A stretch of DNA of 64,000 nt. Origin: Adiantum capillus-veneris. Its lineage: Eukaryota; Streptophyta; Polypodiopsida; Polypodiales; Pteridaceae. Where the stretch lies: the NCBI GenBank assembly GCA_014529385.2, contig CM043970.1, forward strand, positions 64,430,996 to 64,494,995, given 5' to 3'. This document shows, one piece after another, positions 44,533 to 53,609 of the stretch. Within the stretch, counting starts at the first letter, position 1; each line of letters starts with the position of its first letter. Below the pieces are notes generated by a model. It was not told where the DNA came from. It was given only the letters and a program-made list of their open reading frames with translations, and made no database searches. The position numbers and the translations under genes are program-made.

Positions 44533-45489
44533 TGTTGGAGGCTCGCCATAGCATAGGCAATCTCCCACAAATCTATCAATCCGGAGAGAGAGAGCATGAC
44601 CCGGCTAGGGCTTGCAGGCATCACACAAAGAATGTGCAAGAGTGTCATCGGATGCAAAGATTGAGAGGATTCAAGAGCGTGCATCCTCCAATGCAAATAG
44701 AAATCATCCCAAATCAACTAATTCTAATCGCACATCAAGCATCAATTTCAAGAAATCATCTACACACATCATGCAACGAAGTGAAACACGATAATCTTGG
44801 AATCTCTCAAGCACAACTCTAATTACATGCATTGACGATTAAGCACACAAGATCGCATTTAAGTCGGCCACCCCAACCATGCCCTTCATGGTGTCCAAAT
44901 CAAGTCACACATAATCAAATTAAGCTCAAGGCTTCTTAGACCTACACACACACAAGCACACCATTAGAGGACAACTCTAATCCCTCAATCATGAGTACAC
45001 CCACTCCGCTTAATCGAGAGAGTTAGATAAGGACTCCACTAATCAGAGAAGCTTAGCATAAGTAAGAGTTAGATTAGAGAAGATCAACATCTCAAAACAA
45101 TGAAGGAAAGTAGATAAACATGATTGACAACATAATGAAGACTAGATTAATTAAGAGAGGATTACACTAATTACATGTGATTAGCACTAGCCTTCTAAGC
45201 ATGGGCATTAAGCTCAAAGGCTAGGCCATCAAGACCTCCTCTAGGGAGAGAGTTCTCAAAAGGACCACTCAAGAATGACCTCTCATTAAGCATAGGGCTC
45301 TTTTATAGTTTTGGGCGTCAAACCCTTCAACTATGGGATAAAGTGAGCTCTCTAGAGAGCTTAGACTCATACAACTTTGGAACTCCTAAATGAGCCCAAG
45401 CCCTATACAATGAAAAGTCAATATTGCACACTATGGCACATTTCCATAGCTTGGTGCATAATTGGTGTAGCTGTTAGCCGCTTCTAACA
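44533..45489 (-). repeat. 5' LTR of element C
   Basis: 957 bp, the nearly identical partner of 37120-38078, immediately followed on its plus-strand right side by the target copy GTGGC. Confidence 0.9.
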
Positions 45490-46318
45490 GTGGCCAACAC
45501 TTTTTGCAGTTTTCTAAATGGGATAATCGAGTATTTTCTTAATGAGGTTTATGGTCATCCATAACAAATCAGCTCCCTATCACCCACAAGCAAACGGACA
45601 AGATGAGCATATGAACAAAATTCTTAGCTTGGTGCTGACTAAAGTGGTTAGTTCAGGAAGAAGAGATTGGGAAATGAATCTCCATGCTACTCTATGGGCT
45701 TATCAAGTTTCATTTAAAATAGCTTTAAATGCTACACCCTTTAACCTTGTTTATGGTCTTGATGCCATACTACCGATGGAATTTCTATTGCCGACATTAA
45801 GGGTATCATAGAATCTTGAGTGATTTGGACATGAATTTTCAGAAAGACTTGAAGATTTGGAAAAGCTAGATGAGCATTATTCCCACTTAATCACAAAAAA
45901 CTTCAAGAAAGGGGACTTAGTTTTAGTCTATTCCGTTAAGAAACACATTGCCAAATTTAAGAAAAAGGGAAACAGACCGTTTATCATTGAAGATGTATCT
46001 CCAAGTGGAGTCGTAAAATTGTCCACTGTAGATGGTGAACCAATGGCTAATTGGATTAGTTGATGTCGTTTAAAGAAATACAATTTGCCGCTAATCGATG
46101 AATTGCTAGAAAGAATGCATGCAGCCAAGCAAAGAAAGATTAAACGACAACAGATTATTGATGAAGCCCAAGAGGAAGCTCAGCTTCGGGTACTCAAACG
46201 GAAAGATGCTCTCAAGAATCAACACATACTGATTCCCATCAACACTCTAGAAATAGATGACCGATAAGGGGAATTACCTAAAGATGTAGTTTCAACAGAT
46301 GATGGCTGGTTAGACGGA
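45490..46318 (+). pseudogene. Element A integrase C-terminal part
   Basis: After element C the text resumes PTLF, then jumps to the end of the catalytic core: NKSAPYHPQANGQDEHMNKI (with the core Glu expected in the NGQ.E block), WEMNLHATLWAYQVSFKIAL, TPFNLVYGLDAILPMEF. The two catalytic Asp regions between HHCC and this point are missing, so a deletion of several hundred bases has occurred. Then come a TAG (about 45809), the SH3-like C-terminal domain (KKGDLVLVYSVKKH, PFIIEDVSPSGVVKLSTVDG), a TGA at 46061, and a basic helical tail (LLERMHAAKQRKIKRQQIID) to a TAA at 46265. All pieces are in one frame. Confidence 0.8.
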
Positions 46319-46780
46319 ATGGACCTGTGCATTAAAGTACAACTCAACAATCATAGCACCAATGCTTTGGTCGACATAGGAGCTAGAGTAAATGCAGTCA
46401 GTTATTCCACGTACAAGAAGGGAACAAGTCAAGCATTGACAGCAGGAATAGCGACAATCAAAGGATGGAACAAGAACCCAACCCCAACATTGGGAGTAGT
46501 CAGCCTAAACGTGATAGTATATGGATGTTCATGTCCTCATCAGTTTGTATGGTTACCAGATGAACACATGAATGAGACGATGATTCTTGGAATTCCCTGG
46601 ATGCGGACATACAAGGCAGTACCAGATTGGGACACAAATCAGCTAAAGCTCTCACCTAAAGGTGGGCAACTCATTGTTCCAATTGCACTGAGCAAGGAGG
46701 AATGGAAAGGAAGAAATCAGCAGACCAAACCACGAAGTAAGCAATCTTCTCCATCCCCTCGACGAAAATGCTACAAGTAG
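46319..46780 (+). CDS. Second retropepsin-like domain behind the element A integrase
   Basis: In the same frame as the integrase tail, separated only by the TAA at 46265, 153 codons read LCIKVQLNNHSTNALVDIGA, RVNAVSYSTYKK, TLGVVSLNVIVYGCSCPHQF, then MILGIPWMRTYKAVPDWDTN. This is the layout of a retroviral aspartic protease: a D-x-GA loop, a hydrophobic-hydrophobic-G element, and ILGIPWM followed by DW. Here the loop is DIGA where active enzymes have DSGA or DTGA; the Asp is kept but Ser/Thr is replaced by Ile. A proper protease already lies upstream of RT (33499-34167), so this is an extra, probably non-catalytic or degenerate copy, perhaps an RNA- or protein-binding domain. Confidence 0.7.
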   Translation: MDLCIKVQLNNHSTNALVDIGARVNAVSYSTYKKGTSQALTAGIATIKGWNKNPTPTLGVVSLNVIVYGCSCPHQFVWLPDEHMNETMILGIPWMRTYKAVPDWDTNQLKLSPKGGQLIVPIALSKEEWKGRNQQTKPRSKQSSPSPRRKCYK

Positions 46781-48358
46781 CATGCAAGGAGTCAAGAAAA
46801 TTTGGGTACCAAAAGCACAGCTTAAGGATAAGCCGATTCAAATCTAGGTGCCTAAAACTTCACCGACAAAACAAAAGAAGGTTCTAAGGATAAAAACACA
46901 GAGACGAGCATCTCCAAGCAAGGAACCTAACTTGAAATGGGTTTGGAAGAAAAAGGAGCACTTATCTTCTCCACAAATAGTGAAACCAATCAAGCAATGG
47001 TGAGTCAAGTATCAGAAGAATCCACCACACCATACAGCACCAAGCAGAACAAGCTACCAATGGCGAGAAAAAACTCGACAACAGTCAAAAGTGCTACCGA
47101 CAAATCAAGCAATCAGCGTGCTGAAGCATCCTGATGGTACAATCAAACAGAGAGCACACAAGCTACAAGATTTTCTCTTTGGAAGACATCAACAGCAAAC
47201 CTCGACATCAGAAACCCTTGAGTTAATTACTCAAGACCCAACTCTTGCACAACATAGTGGTTTGAATTGCGTTGATCTTCAAATCATGGTAGATCCAACC
47301 ATGGCTGTGCATAGACACGATTGTTCAACCCATACACACATTCGTCCCGGAGTACGCCATCTAGGAGGGGTGGAAGGGCACTAAATAAAGCTTTACGGGC
47401 AATGGTTGAAGAGGGAGGAAAAAGTTCGAGGTTAACGTGTGATTTTTTTTGCAAAATTACCTAATAATACCCTTTATAATTCATCATCAAGGGAAAATTC
47501 AATGATAATATCTTCTCGATGAGCGTAAATAGTGTAGATACTATCAGAAAATCATAAAAAAATAGTCCTTTTTGGATATTTTTCATCATTTTTATTGATA
47601 TTGAGACTTAAGAATAAAAAAATCCAACAAAACAATAAAGCTGTGTTTTTCAATGGATTTTCTTAATTATTGGATTTCCACTTTACTTTTTTAGAGCATT
47701 TTGCTATTTTCTTTGATTTTTTAAAATAAACAGGTCAAAAATTAATAATAGATAGCAAGAAAGCTCAGATGGAAAAACGAAAGACACGATGGTGATCAAA
47801 AAGACAAGGTGGACAAGCACAAAAATCAGAAGATGGAAGATGGAAGCGGGAAGCCTAAATTAGGCGGCCATGCCTACTTTTGCAAAATTCTTACAGAATG
47901 AGCTACAAGAATCCAATCAAGGAAATTTTTGAGTCTAACATAGATTTCACGGTCTAGTAGGACTAACGGGGGAGTTTGGGGAAAATTGGTTCGGGAAGTC
48001 CAGGTATAGATACCCAAGGTAGGCTAAAACCACCTCATTTCCACTTGCGGCCTTTGTAGAGAGAGCTTTCGACCTCTTTTCCCACGTCTTTTTTGGAGTC
48101 CACAGTTGCCCGTTTTCAGCACCGTCTCACACGAGACATGAGGGGTAAGTTCTTTACTCGTCAATGATCCATTTTGTACGGCCGGTAGCTAGTCTAAACC
48201 CCTTAAAAAACCCTAGAATTGAGCAGTGCACGAAGACCTACGACCAAAAACTGACCATAGCAGCCTGTCAGCTCGACCAAATCAGATGGGATTTGAACTG
48301 TAGCATGCCCTAATATAATAGAACCTTTCTATATCATCAGCTAACCATTCGGCAGGGG
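46781..48358 (+). other. Element A post-pol region, low coding signal
   Basis: Basic Ser/Thr/Lys-rich frames continue to about 47384 (46937-47134 and 47091-47384), perhaps the tail of the protein with the second retropepsin domain. From 47385 to 48358 I see no gene, only AT-rich spacer. Confidence 0.4.
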
Positions 48359-48655
48359 TTGAGGGGGTCCCTAGTAGAAAAGCTAGGTTTTTGGCAGATG
48401 CCAGAATTTCAATCTGATTCCACAGACAGCTTGCCTACGAGGTCCATATACAATGTAAATGATTGGTTCAGTGAAATCAATCAAGCAAATCCCTCGAAAA
48501 GCAAAAAACGGATCAAAGGCTACAAAGCGTCAAATTCGACATATGGGGTCAAACTGACTCCAAATGAGCCTGAATTGGATGAGCTGTTGCATGACTATGT
48601 TGCGGACAAGTCCAAAGCCTTAAAAGTTGACTGGCCAACTCAACAGGTAGTGTAG
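48359..48655 (+). CDS. Small unknown ORF in the element A 3' region
   Basis: 98 codons with text IYNVNDWFSEINQANPSKSK and ELDELLHDYVADKSKALKVD. No family is recognised. The start shown is not an ATG context I would defend. It precedes a spacer with AATAATCACAATTATT and AATAATCGCGATTATT palindromes, and could be the 5' part of the extra ORF that resumes after element B at 58678. Confidence 0.3.
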   Translation: MRGSLVEKLGFWQMPEFQSDSTDSLPTRSIYNVNDWFSEINQANPSKSKKRIKGYKASNSTYGVKLTPNEPELDELLHDYVADKSKALKVDWPTQQVV

Positions 48656-49171
48656 TCACAAAAAACAATGATTTCAAAGTCGAAAAAGCACAAAGTGATG
48701 CCGGCAAGACCAAACTCAATCAAAGTCAATTTAGGACTTGTTTTAGGTGTATAGAATGTTTCTAGGTCAAAAGTTGTAACTTTTGCAAAAAAATTGTCAC
48801 TGTTGTAAATAATCACAATTATTTACTTTTGCACTATTTTTGCTTGGAAATTGTATCGTCACCTCACCTATCATGTGTACACACCTATTACATGCCAAAA
48901 ATCAAGTATGAGCCAAAATAAGCACCTATAACTTGGAAAATTGCCAAAAAACGCAAAGGAGTCTTTGCAAGCCAATTTTTGGGTTATTGACAACATTTCT
49001 TGATCCAAGTCACCTCATATCTCATACACAGGGTCTATAAAATTCCTAGAACCAATTTATACCAAAAATTGTTGATTTTGGTAGAAAAGTAAATAATCGC
49101 GATTATTTACTTTCTCGCCAAACTGGGGGAGTTTTGATATTTTGCCATCATAAATCCAAAGTACATGATGT
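48656..49171 (+). other. Element A spacer with palindromic words
   Basis: Non-coding, with palindromes at 48807-48824 and 49089-49110 of the same type as in the leader. The second is a perfect 22-bp palindrome. The spacer continues at 58272 beyond element B. Confidence 0.6.
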
Positions 49172-50469
49172 TGATCCGAGCCTATCACAAATTTTTGTTT
49201 ACTATATTTTGTTGGTTTTCCTTGCTTCTAGAGGTTTACAATAAAAGAAAGAGTGAGAACAACCTCTTGGAAAAATTCAAAAAATGATTTGATGGGAATT
49301 TTTTCTTGACTAGTTCACCGGAGGTGAAAGGTAGAGGGAGAACCTAGTGGTAAAGGGAAGGGAAAATATGTAAATGTGAAAAGAAAAGATATGATGTGGT
49401 TGTGGAGCCATGCACCCATGATTCAAGGGTCATGAGTGGCTCATATCATCATGGCTTTGGAGCCATATGATGATTCAAACAGATGGGACCCAAGTGGAAG
49501 ACGTGGTAAAGGAAGAAAACAGACACATGATTTTGCTGGATTTTTAAAACATACTTCCACTCCGATCCAAGAAAAGTTGTCTTCATCAAAGTTGTAGCTG
49601 ATGAGCTGGAGATTTTGACCATATTTTTTATAATTTTTGCATCTACAGTCTAGGAGATATGGTCAAAATGGCGGATGCCAGTTTTTTCAACTGTGGTGGA
49701 GACCACCCCCTCTACCTTTACACACACACCCTTCCTTTTCCACATTGAGACCTTCTCTAAAAATCAGCCATTAGTCTTCTCACCCTCCCCTCCTTCCTCC
49801 TCTCTCTCAAGCTCAAAAAACCATCACAAATTCCTCTTCTAATCACCTCTCAAATCATGCTTAATCTTGTTGTAATTCATAAGTTCTCATTCAACCCCTT
49901 TCTATTATTACTAGATATGCATTGATTTTATGTAGATTCTTTACATTTTAAAATAAGGAAGCTCTTGGACTCAAGCTATGGAGGAAGGAGTGAAGACAAC
50001 ACAAGTGATGATGGAGCCAATTAGTTGCAAATTGGTCAACAAATCACTTGGAAGGAGATTCTTCATTGGCTGAATGTCCCTAATCAAGATTCATTTGTAC
50101 AAATTGCACTTGGATCTTAACCTCACTCCTAATCACTCTCTTTCCTATATAAAGAGGCCCCCCCCTTTGTAATTTCAAGTCTCCCTCAGCCCCATTGAGT
50201 CTTTGTCACTCACCATGAGCCCATAAAGCTCATTCATTCACTCTATTCTTGCACATTCTAGAGTGCAAATTGTTTTATGCTAGGAACCTCCCCTCCTCTT
50301 ACTTATGTTAATTAAGAGAAATCTTTTATGTGTGTGTGAGAGTGCTTGATGTGATTTTGGCTAATTCTTGAGTTGTTGTTTAGTAATCTACATGCTATTT
50401 GTGTTGAGAGTGCTTGAAGTTATCCATTCCTTGTACACACACTAAGGTTAATGCTTCATTCATAGTGAT

Positions 50470-50526
<57 letters not shown>

Positions 50527-50641
50527 TGTAGCGGTCCTAGTCCACGCTTCCAAGACTAGGTGGTGCCCTCATCTCATTTCCCTTGTGGCGCAATGAAGTT
50601 TGTTTTGGTGTAGAGGCCGCCATTCCAAATTTCCTTCATCA
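49172..50641 (+). repeat. 5' LTR of element B
   Basis: Starts TGATCCGAGCC and ends TTCCTTCATCA. It has a promoter TATATAAAGAGG at about 50153 and a CT microsatellite at 50472-50523. Confidence 0.93.
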
Positions 50642-50661
50642 TAAATTGGTGCCCCCACTGA
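50642..50661 (+). other. Probable primer-binding region of element B
   Basis: Four bases after the LTR comes TTGGTGCCCCCACTGAGG. The TGGTGCC... start is tRNA-end-like (complement of a CCA end), but I cannot name the tRNA. Confidence 0.5.
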
Positions 50662-50691
50662 GGAGTTCTCAAGCAGCGCTCTGTCAATCCT

Positions 50692-51075
50692 ATGAAAGAA
50701 GATCCATCAAATTCTCCGAGACCTTCACTATGGTCTCCCCAAGAAGCTCCAGAAAAGAAGCGTCTTTATCGACAAACGGCACGTATGCGGGTAAAGAGAG
50801 TTAACTACATACACCCTTCTTTGCTTCAAGGAAAATCTTGTAGTCATCAAGTCCCTAGGTCAAAGCATTGTGTTGAGTGCTTTGTGGCTAGTGTGAAGAC
50901 ACTTCCTTTGAAGCCTCGACTTCAGGTGGTGAAAGCACTCTCAAACTCGGGTATTAACAAGTTTTTGGAGGGGGAGCTACACATCAATGGGGTGCGGTAT
51001 TGGCAAGAGGCTACATATGGTGATGCACTCCGACTACTACTAGCAAGAAGGCTCAAGGTGGTTAATCACTGGTGA
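50692..51075 (+). CDS. Leader ORF of element B, unknown
   Basis: 127 codons from ATG, basic, with YRQTARMRVKRVNYIHPSL and GELHINGVRYWQEATYGDAL. It lies upstream of gag and in a different frame from gag-pol. No family is recognised. It might be an accessory protein or an unselected frame. Confidence 0.3.
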   Translation: MKEDPSNSPRPSLWSPQEAPEKKRLYRQTARMRVKRVNYIHPSLLQGKSCSHQVPRSKHCVECFVASVKTLPLKPRLQVVKALSNSGINKFLEGELHINGVRYWQEATYGDALRLLLARRLKVVNHW

Positions 51076-51163
51076 GCAAATTCTTCGCATCTCTCAAATG
51101 GTGGGATCCAAGAGAGCTCAACTTCAATGAAGTGCTTCATGGAAGTTTGTATTTAATGCACCA

Positions 51164-51373
51164 ATGAATAATCCCATTTTCTACAACTTTCAATCAGTTC
51201 ATAATATTAGGGTGAATGTGCGCATTGATAGAAAGAGTTTTTTCCAACAAAGATTGGTCTTCTATTTTGGAGCTGAGAGGTTGAGAGAGATATTGTTGTC
51301 CCGTGACCCTATAATATTTCCTATTTTGGAGTATAATGTATCTTTTGATGTTCACATCTTCATCTTGCTTTAA
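51164..51373 (+). CDS. Conserved leader mini-ORF 1 (element B)
   Basis: 69 codons from ATG (MNNPIFYNFQSVHNIRVNV). It is similar along its whole length to 13284-13502 in fragment E, including FQQR, GAERLREILLS and FDVHIFILL. The function is unknown. It is also a paralogue of the next frame. Confidence 0.55.
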   Translation: MNNPIFYNFQSVHNIRVNVRIDRKSFFQQRLVFYFGAERLREILLSRDPIIFPILEYNVSFDVHIFILL

Positions 51374-51382
51374 GCATACTCC

Positions 51383-51595
51383 ATGAATCATAGGGATTTA
51401 TATGGACCTTTCCAACCTCTTGCTAGACAAACTGTGCATATAATAGCTAGCACAAAGCTTAGGTTCCAAAACATCATAAGGAACTTACTAGGCCCTCGTT
51501 GTCTAGCTGAGATTAATGCATCTATCAATCCATTTATTCTACCCTTAATAAGATATGATTTGGGCCTAGACGTTTTCATCTTTGTGTTGTATTGA
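51383..51595 (+). CDS. Conserved leader mini-ORF 2 (element B)
   Basis: 70 codons from ATG (MNHRDLYGPFQPLARQTVH), with INASINPFILPLIRYD and LDVFIFVLY, matching 13499-13711. Its end overlaps the upstream extension of gag. No known domain. Confidence 0.55.
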   Translation: MNHRDLYGPFQPLARQTVHIIASTKLRFQNIIRNLLGPRCLAEINASINPFILPLIRYDLGLDVFIFVLY

Positions 51596-51614
51596 GAGGA
51601 AGGCAACCCATTTT

Positions 51615-52946
51615 ATGATGGCTTTCCCTAATTTTTTTGGGCGTAGTGGGGAAAATGCTGGGGATTTTTTGGATAACTTGGAGATGGCTTTCCTTGTCTC
51701 TGGGAAGGATGACGAAGCATTGAAATTGAGAGCTTTTCCTTTGGTGCTCAAAGAAGAAGCTAGGGTATGGTTCCAAGCTCTAGATCCAACCCAAAGAGCT
51801 GATTGGGAGGGATTGAAGGCGGCTTTCCTACGAAGATTTCAACGAGCCAATTCAACAGAAGAACTATGGCAACGGCTTCTGACCCTTCATCAAGTTGACC
51901 CTCATGGTTATGCAACCTATGAGGAAGGTTTTCTGAAACTTTGGGGGCAATGGTCAGACTCACTAAACCCTGGTGAGCGAGCTCCCAATTGCCTCCAAAA
52001 GGATCGATTTATCTCAGGTTTGTACCGCTTGCTAAGGGAGAAGGTAAAGAGAAAATTTCCAAATACTTTTGAAGATGCCTTAAGAATTGCCAGGGAAAAG
52101 AATAGAAAGATTCTCTATCAAGCCCAAGCTGGCCAGCTAGCTTTGGGAGGCAATATCACAACTATGGAAGCTTCTCATGTACCTCCAAATGTGCCTAATG
52201 CACCAGACCTCAATAGAGGTCAACAAGAAGATATGCTCCAACAAATAAACAATCTCACAAACCAGCTAGAGGGTTTGAGAGTAAATCTTCTACAGGGTGC
52301 AAGAAGGCCTATTGAGGGAAATGGTGGGAATCGACCACCAATGCGACGCCAAGCAAGAGAAATGTTGTGTTACAATTGTGGGGAAAATGGCCACGGCATG
52401 TATAATTGCCCTCATCCCAGAAGATATGACTACCCTGTTAGAGGTCCTCGACAACAAGTAAGTCCTCCCCATGCTAGAGCTCAAGCACAAGAGCAACCGC
52501 AAACTCAAATTTTTCAGCCACCTCGTGCTCAAGCTCAAGCCCCTGCTACTCAACCAAATGTGAGCATCATAAGGATGGAGGAGGTCGTCAAGGGCAGAAG
52601 CAACCAGGAAGAAATAGCTAAAGGGAAGATGAAGATAGATGAAGTAGCTACAATGCCTATCAAGCATGTGCATGTCCAAGATGAAGTAAGTAAAGAAACA
52701 AGCAAGGATGCAAGCAATGAAGCAAGTACATCTCGGGCAACTAAAGATGAAGCCAAGAAGAGAAAGACCCGTACTAGGTCTCAAATTGACATCTCTGATT
52801 TCCCTATGGGATCTCGGACACAACCTTATGACTTGACAGCTGATGTGAGTTCTCAAGGACCAAAGATTACTTGGCCACAACTACTTCATATCTCCCCAAA
52901 GCTGCGACGACAATGGTCAAAAATGGTGAGCACGAGGGCAAAGTGA
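51615..52946 (+). CDS. Element B gag (capsid-nucleocapsid)
   Basis: From the first ATG at 51615 the protein starts MMAFPNFFGRSGENAGDFLD and carries the Retrotrans_gag core (LRAFPLVLKEEARVWFQALD, WEGLKAAFLRRFQ, LKLWGQWSDSLNPGE, FISGLYRLLREKVKRKFP). A nucleocapsid CCHC knuckle CYNCGENGHGMYNC lies near codons 252-265. A Gln/Pro/Ala-rich and charged linker ends with ITWPQLLHISPKLRRQW, the helix that precedes the protease in this group. It terminates at TGA 52944-52946 in the same frame as the protease, so gag-pol expression would need readthrough, or the stop is a mutation. Confidence 0.9.
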   Translation: MMAFPNFFGRSGENAGDFLDNLEMAFLVSGKDDEALKLRAFPLVLKEEARVWFQALDPTQRADWEGLKAAFLRRFQRANSTEELWQRLLTLHQVDPHGYATYEEGFLKLWGQWSDSLNPGERAPNCLQKDRFISGLYRLLREKVKRKFPNTFEDALRIAREKNRKILYQAQAGQLALGGNITTMEASHVPPNVPNAPDLNRGQQEDMLQQINNLTNQLEGLRVNLLQGARRPIEGNGGNRPPMRRQAREMLCYNCGENGHGMYNCPHPRRYDYPVRGPRQQVSPPHARAQAQEQPQTQIFQPPRAQAQAPATQPNVSIIRMEEVVKGRSNQEEIAKGKMKIDEVATMPIKHVHVQDEVSKETSKDASNEASTSRATKDEAKKRKTRTRSQIDISDFPMGSRTQPYDLTADVSSQGPKITWPQLLHISPKLRRQWSKMVSTRAK

Positions 52947-53609
52947 AGTAAGCTCGTAAGTGTAATCAAAGCATATGGTCTCAAGGATGTAGTGCCTTTG
53001 GTGGAGGCTCAAATCAAGGGACAACGTATTCCAAAAACTTACATTGACAGTGGAGCAGAGGTTTGTGTCATGACAGAAAAGCTAATGCATCAATTGGGTT
53101 TAGAGGTAATGCAATCATCAAACTTTAGGGAAAAAATGGACAATAATGTCTCTGTCACTTGTGTGGGTGTAGTGAAACCTTTGAGAGTTTCTATTTTTGG
53201 AATCACTATAGAGGTTGATGCTTATGTGATGCCAGTAAAGGGAGAAGGATACCCCCTTATTTTAGGATGACCTTGGCTCATGGGTATAGGAGCTAGGCAA
53301 GATTGGGCAACAGGAGACTTGGAGTTGAGGCCTCGTGTGGGTGGCCATAGTTGGAAGGTGGTTTATAACTTGAAGAATGGGCGACAAGAGAACCTTGAAC
53401 AAGAGACGTCAAATGATGAGTGGAGCTCAAGTGGATGCTCCTCATCCATGGACGAGGAAGAGAGTTCACATGAAGAGAGTGATAGCACTCTCGAAGTCAT
53501 GGGCGTCACCATAAAGGAAACTACCTCATCAGAAGACAACCCAAGGATCCAAATGGAGAATGTGTGGGATGCGAGCCTAGAGAAGATGTTATCCAAAGAT
53601 ATAAAGTAA
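52947..53609 (+). pseudogene. Element B protease region
   Basis: Same frame as gag. The retropepsin loop reads TYIDSGAEVCVM, followed by MHQLGLEV and KPLRVSIFGITIEVDAYV, and the fold-closing GYPLILG-stop-PWLMGIGARQDW. The TGA at 53268 replaces the Arg expected in ILGRPWL, consistent with a CGA to TGA change. An acidic serine-rich linker (SSSGCSSSMDEEESSHEESD) follows, to a TAA at 53607. Confidence 0.85.

Larger units (their letters stand above)
37120..45489 (-). mobile_element. Element C: non-autonomous LTR retrotransposon, minus strand
   Basis: LTRs at 44533-45489 (5' on the minus strand) and 37120-38078 (3') differ by about 28 positions in 958 by eye (around 97% identical). On the minus strand the 5' LTR ends CCAACA and is followed at once by TTGGCGCCACTGCCGGGG (44532-44515), a tRNA primer site. 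The purine tract AGGAAGGGGGGAG (38091-38079) precedes the 3' LTR. The target duplication GTGGC is perfect (37115-37119 and 45490-45494). The 6.45-kb interior has no gag or pol, so it resembles the large non-coding LARD class. It inserted into element A's integrase. Confidence 0.92.

Noticed and set aside
50414-50596. Ser-Leu repeat peptide in the element B LTR
   Set aside because: Translation of the CT microsatellite within the LTR; not a gene.
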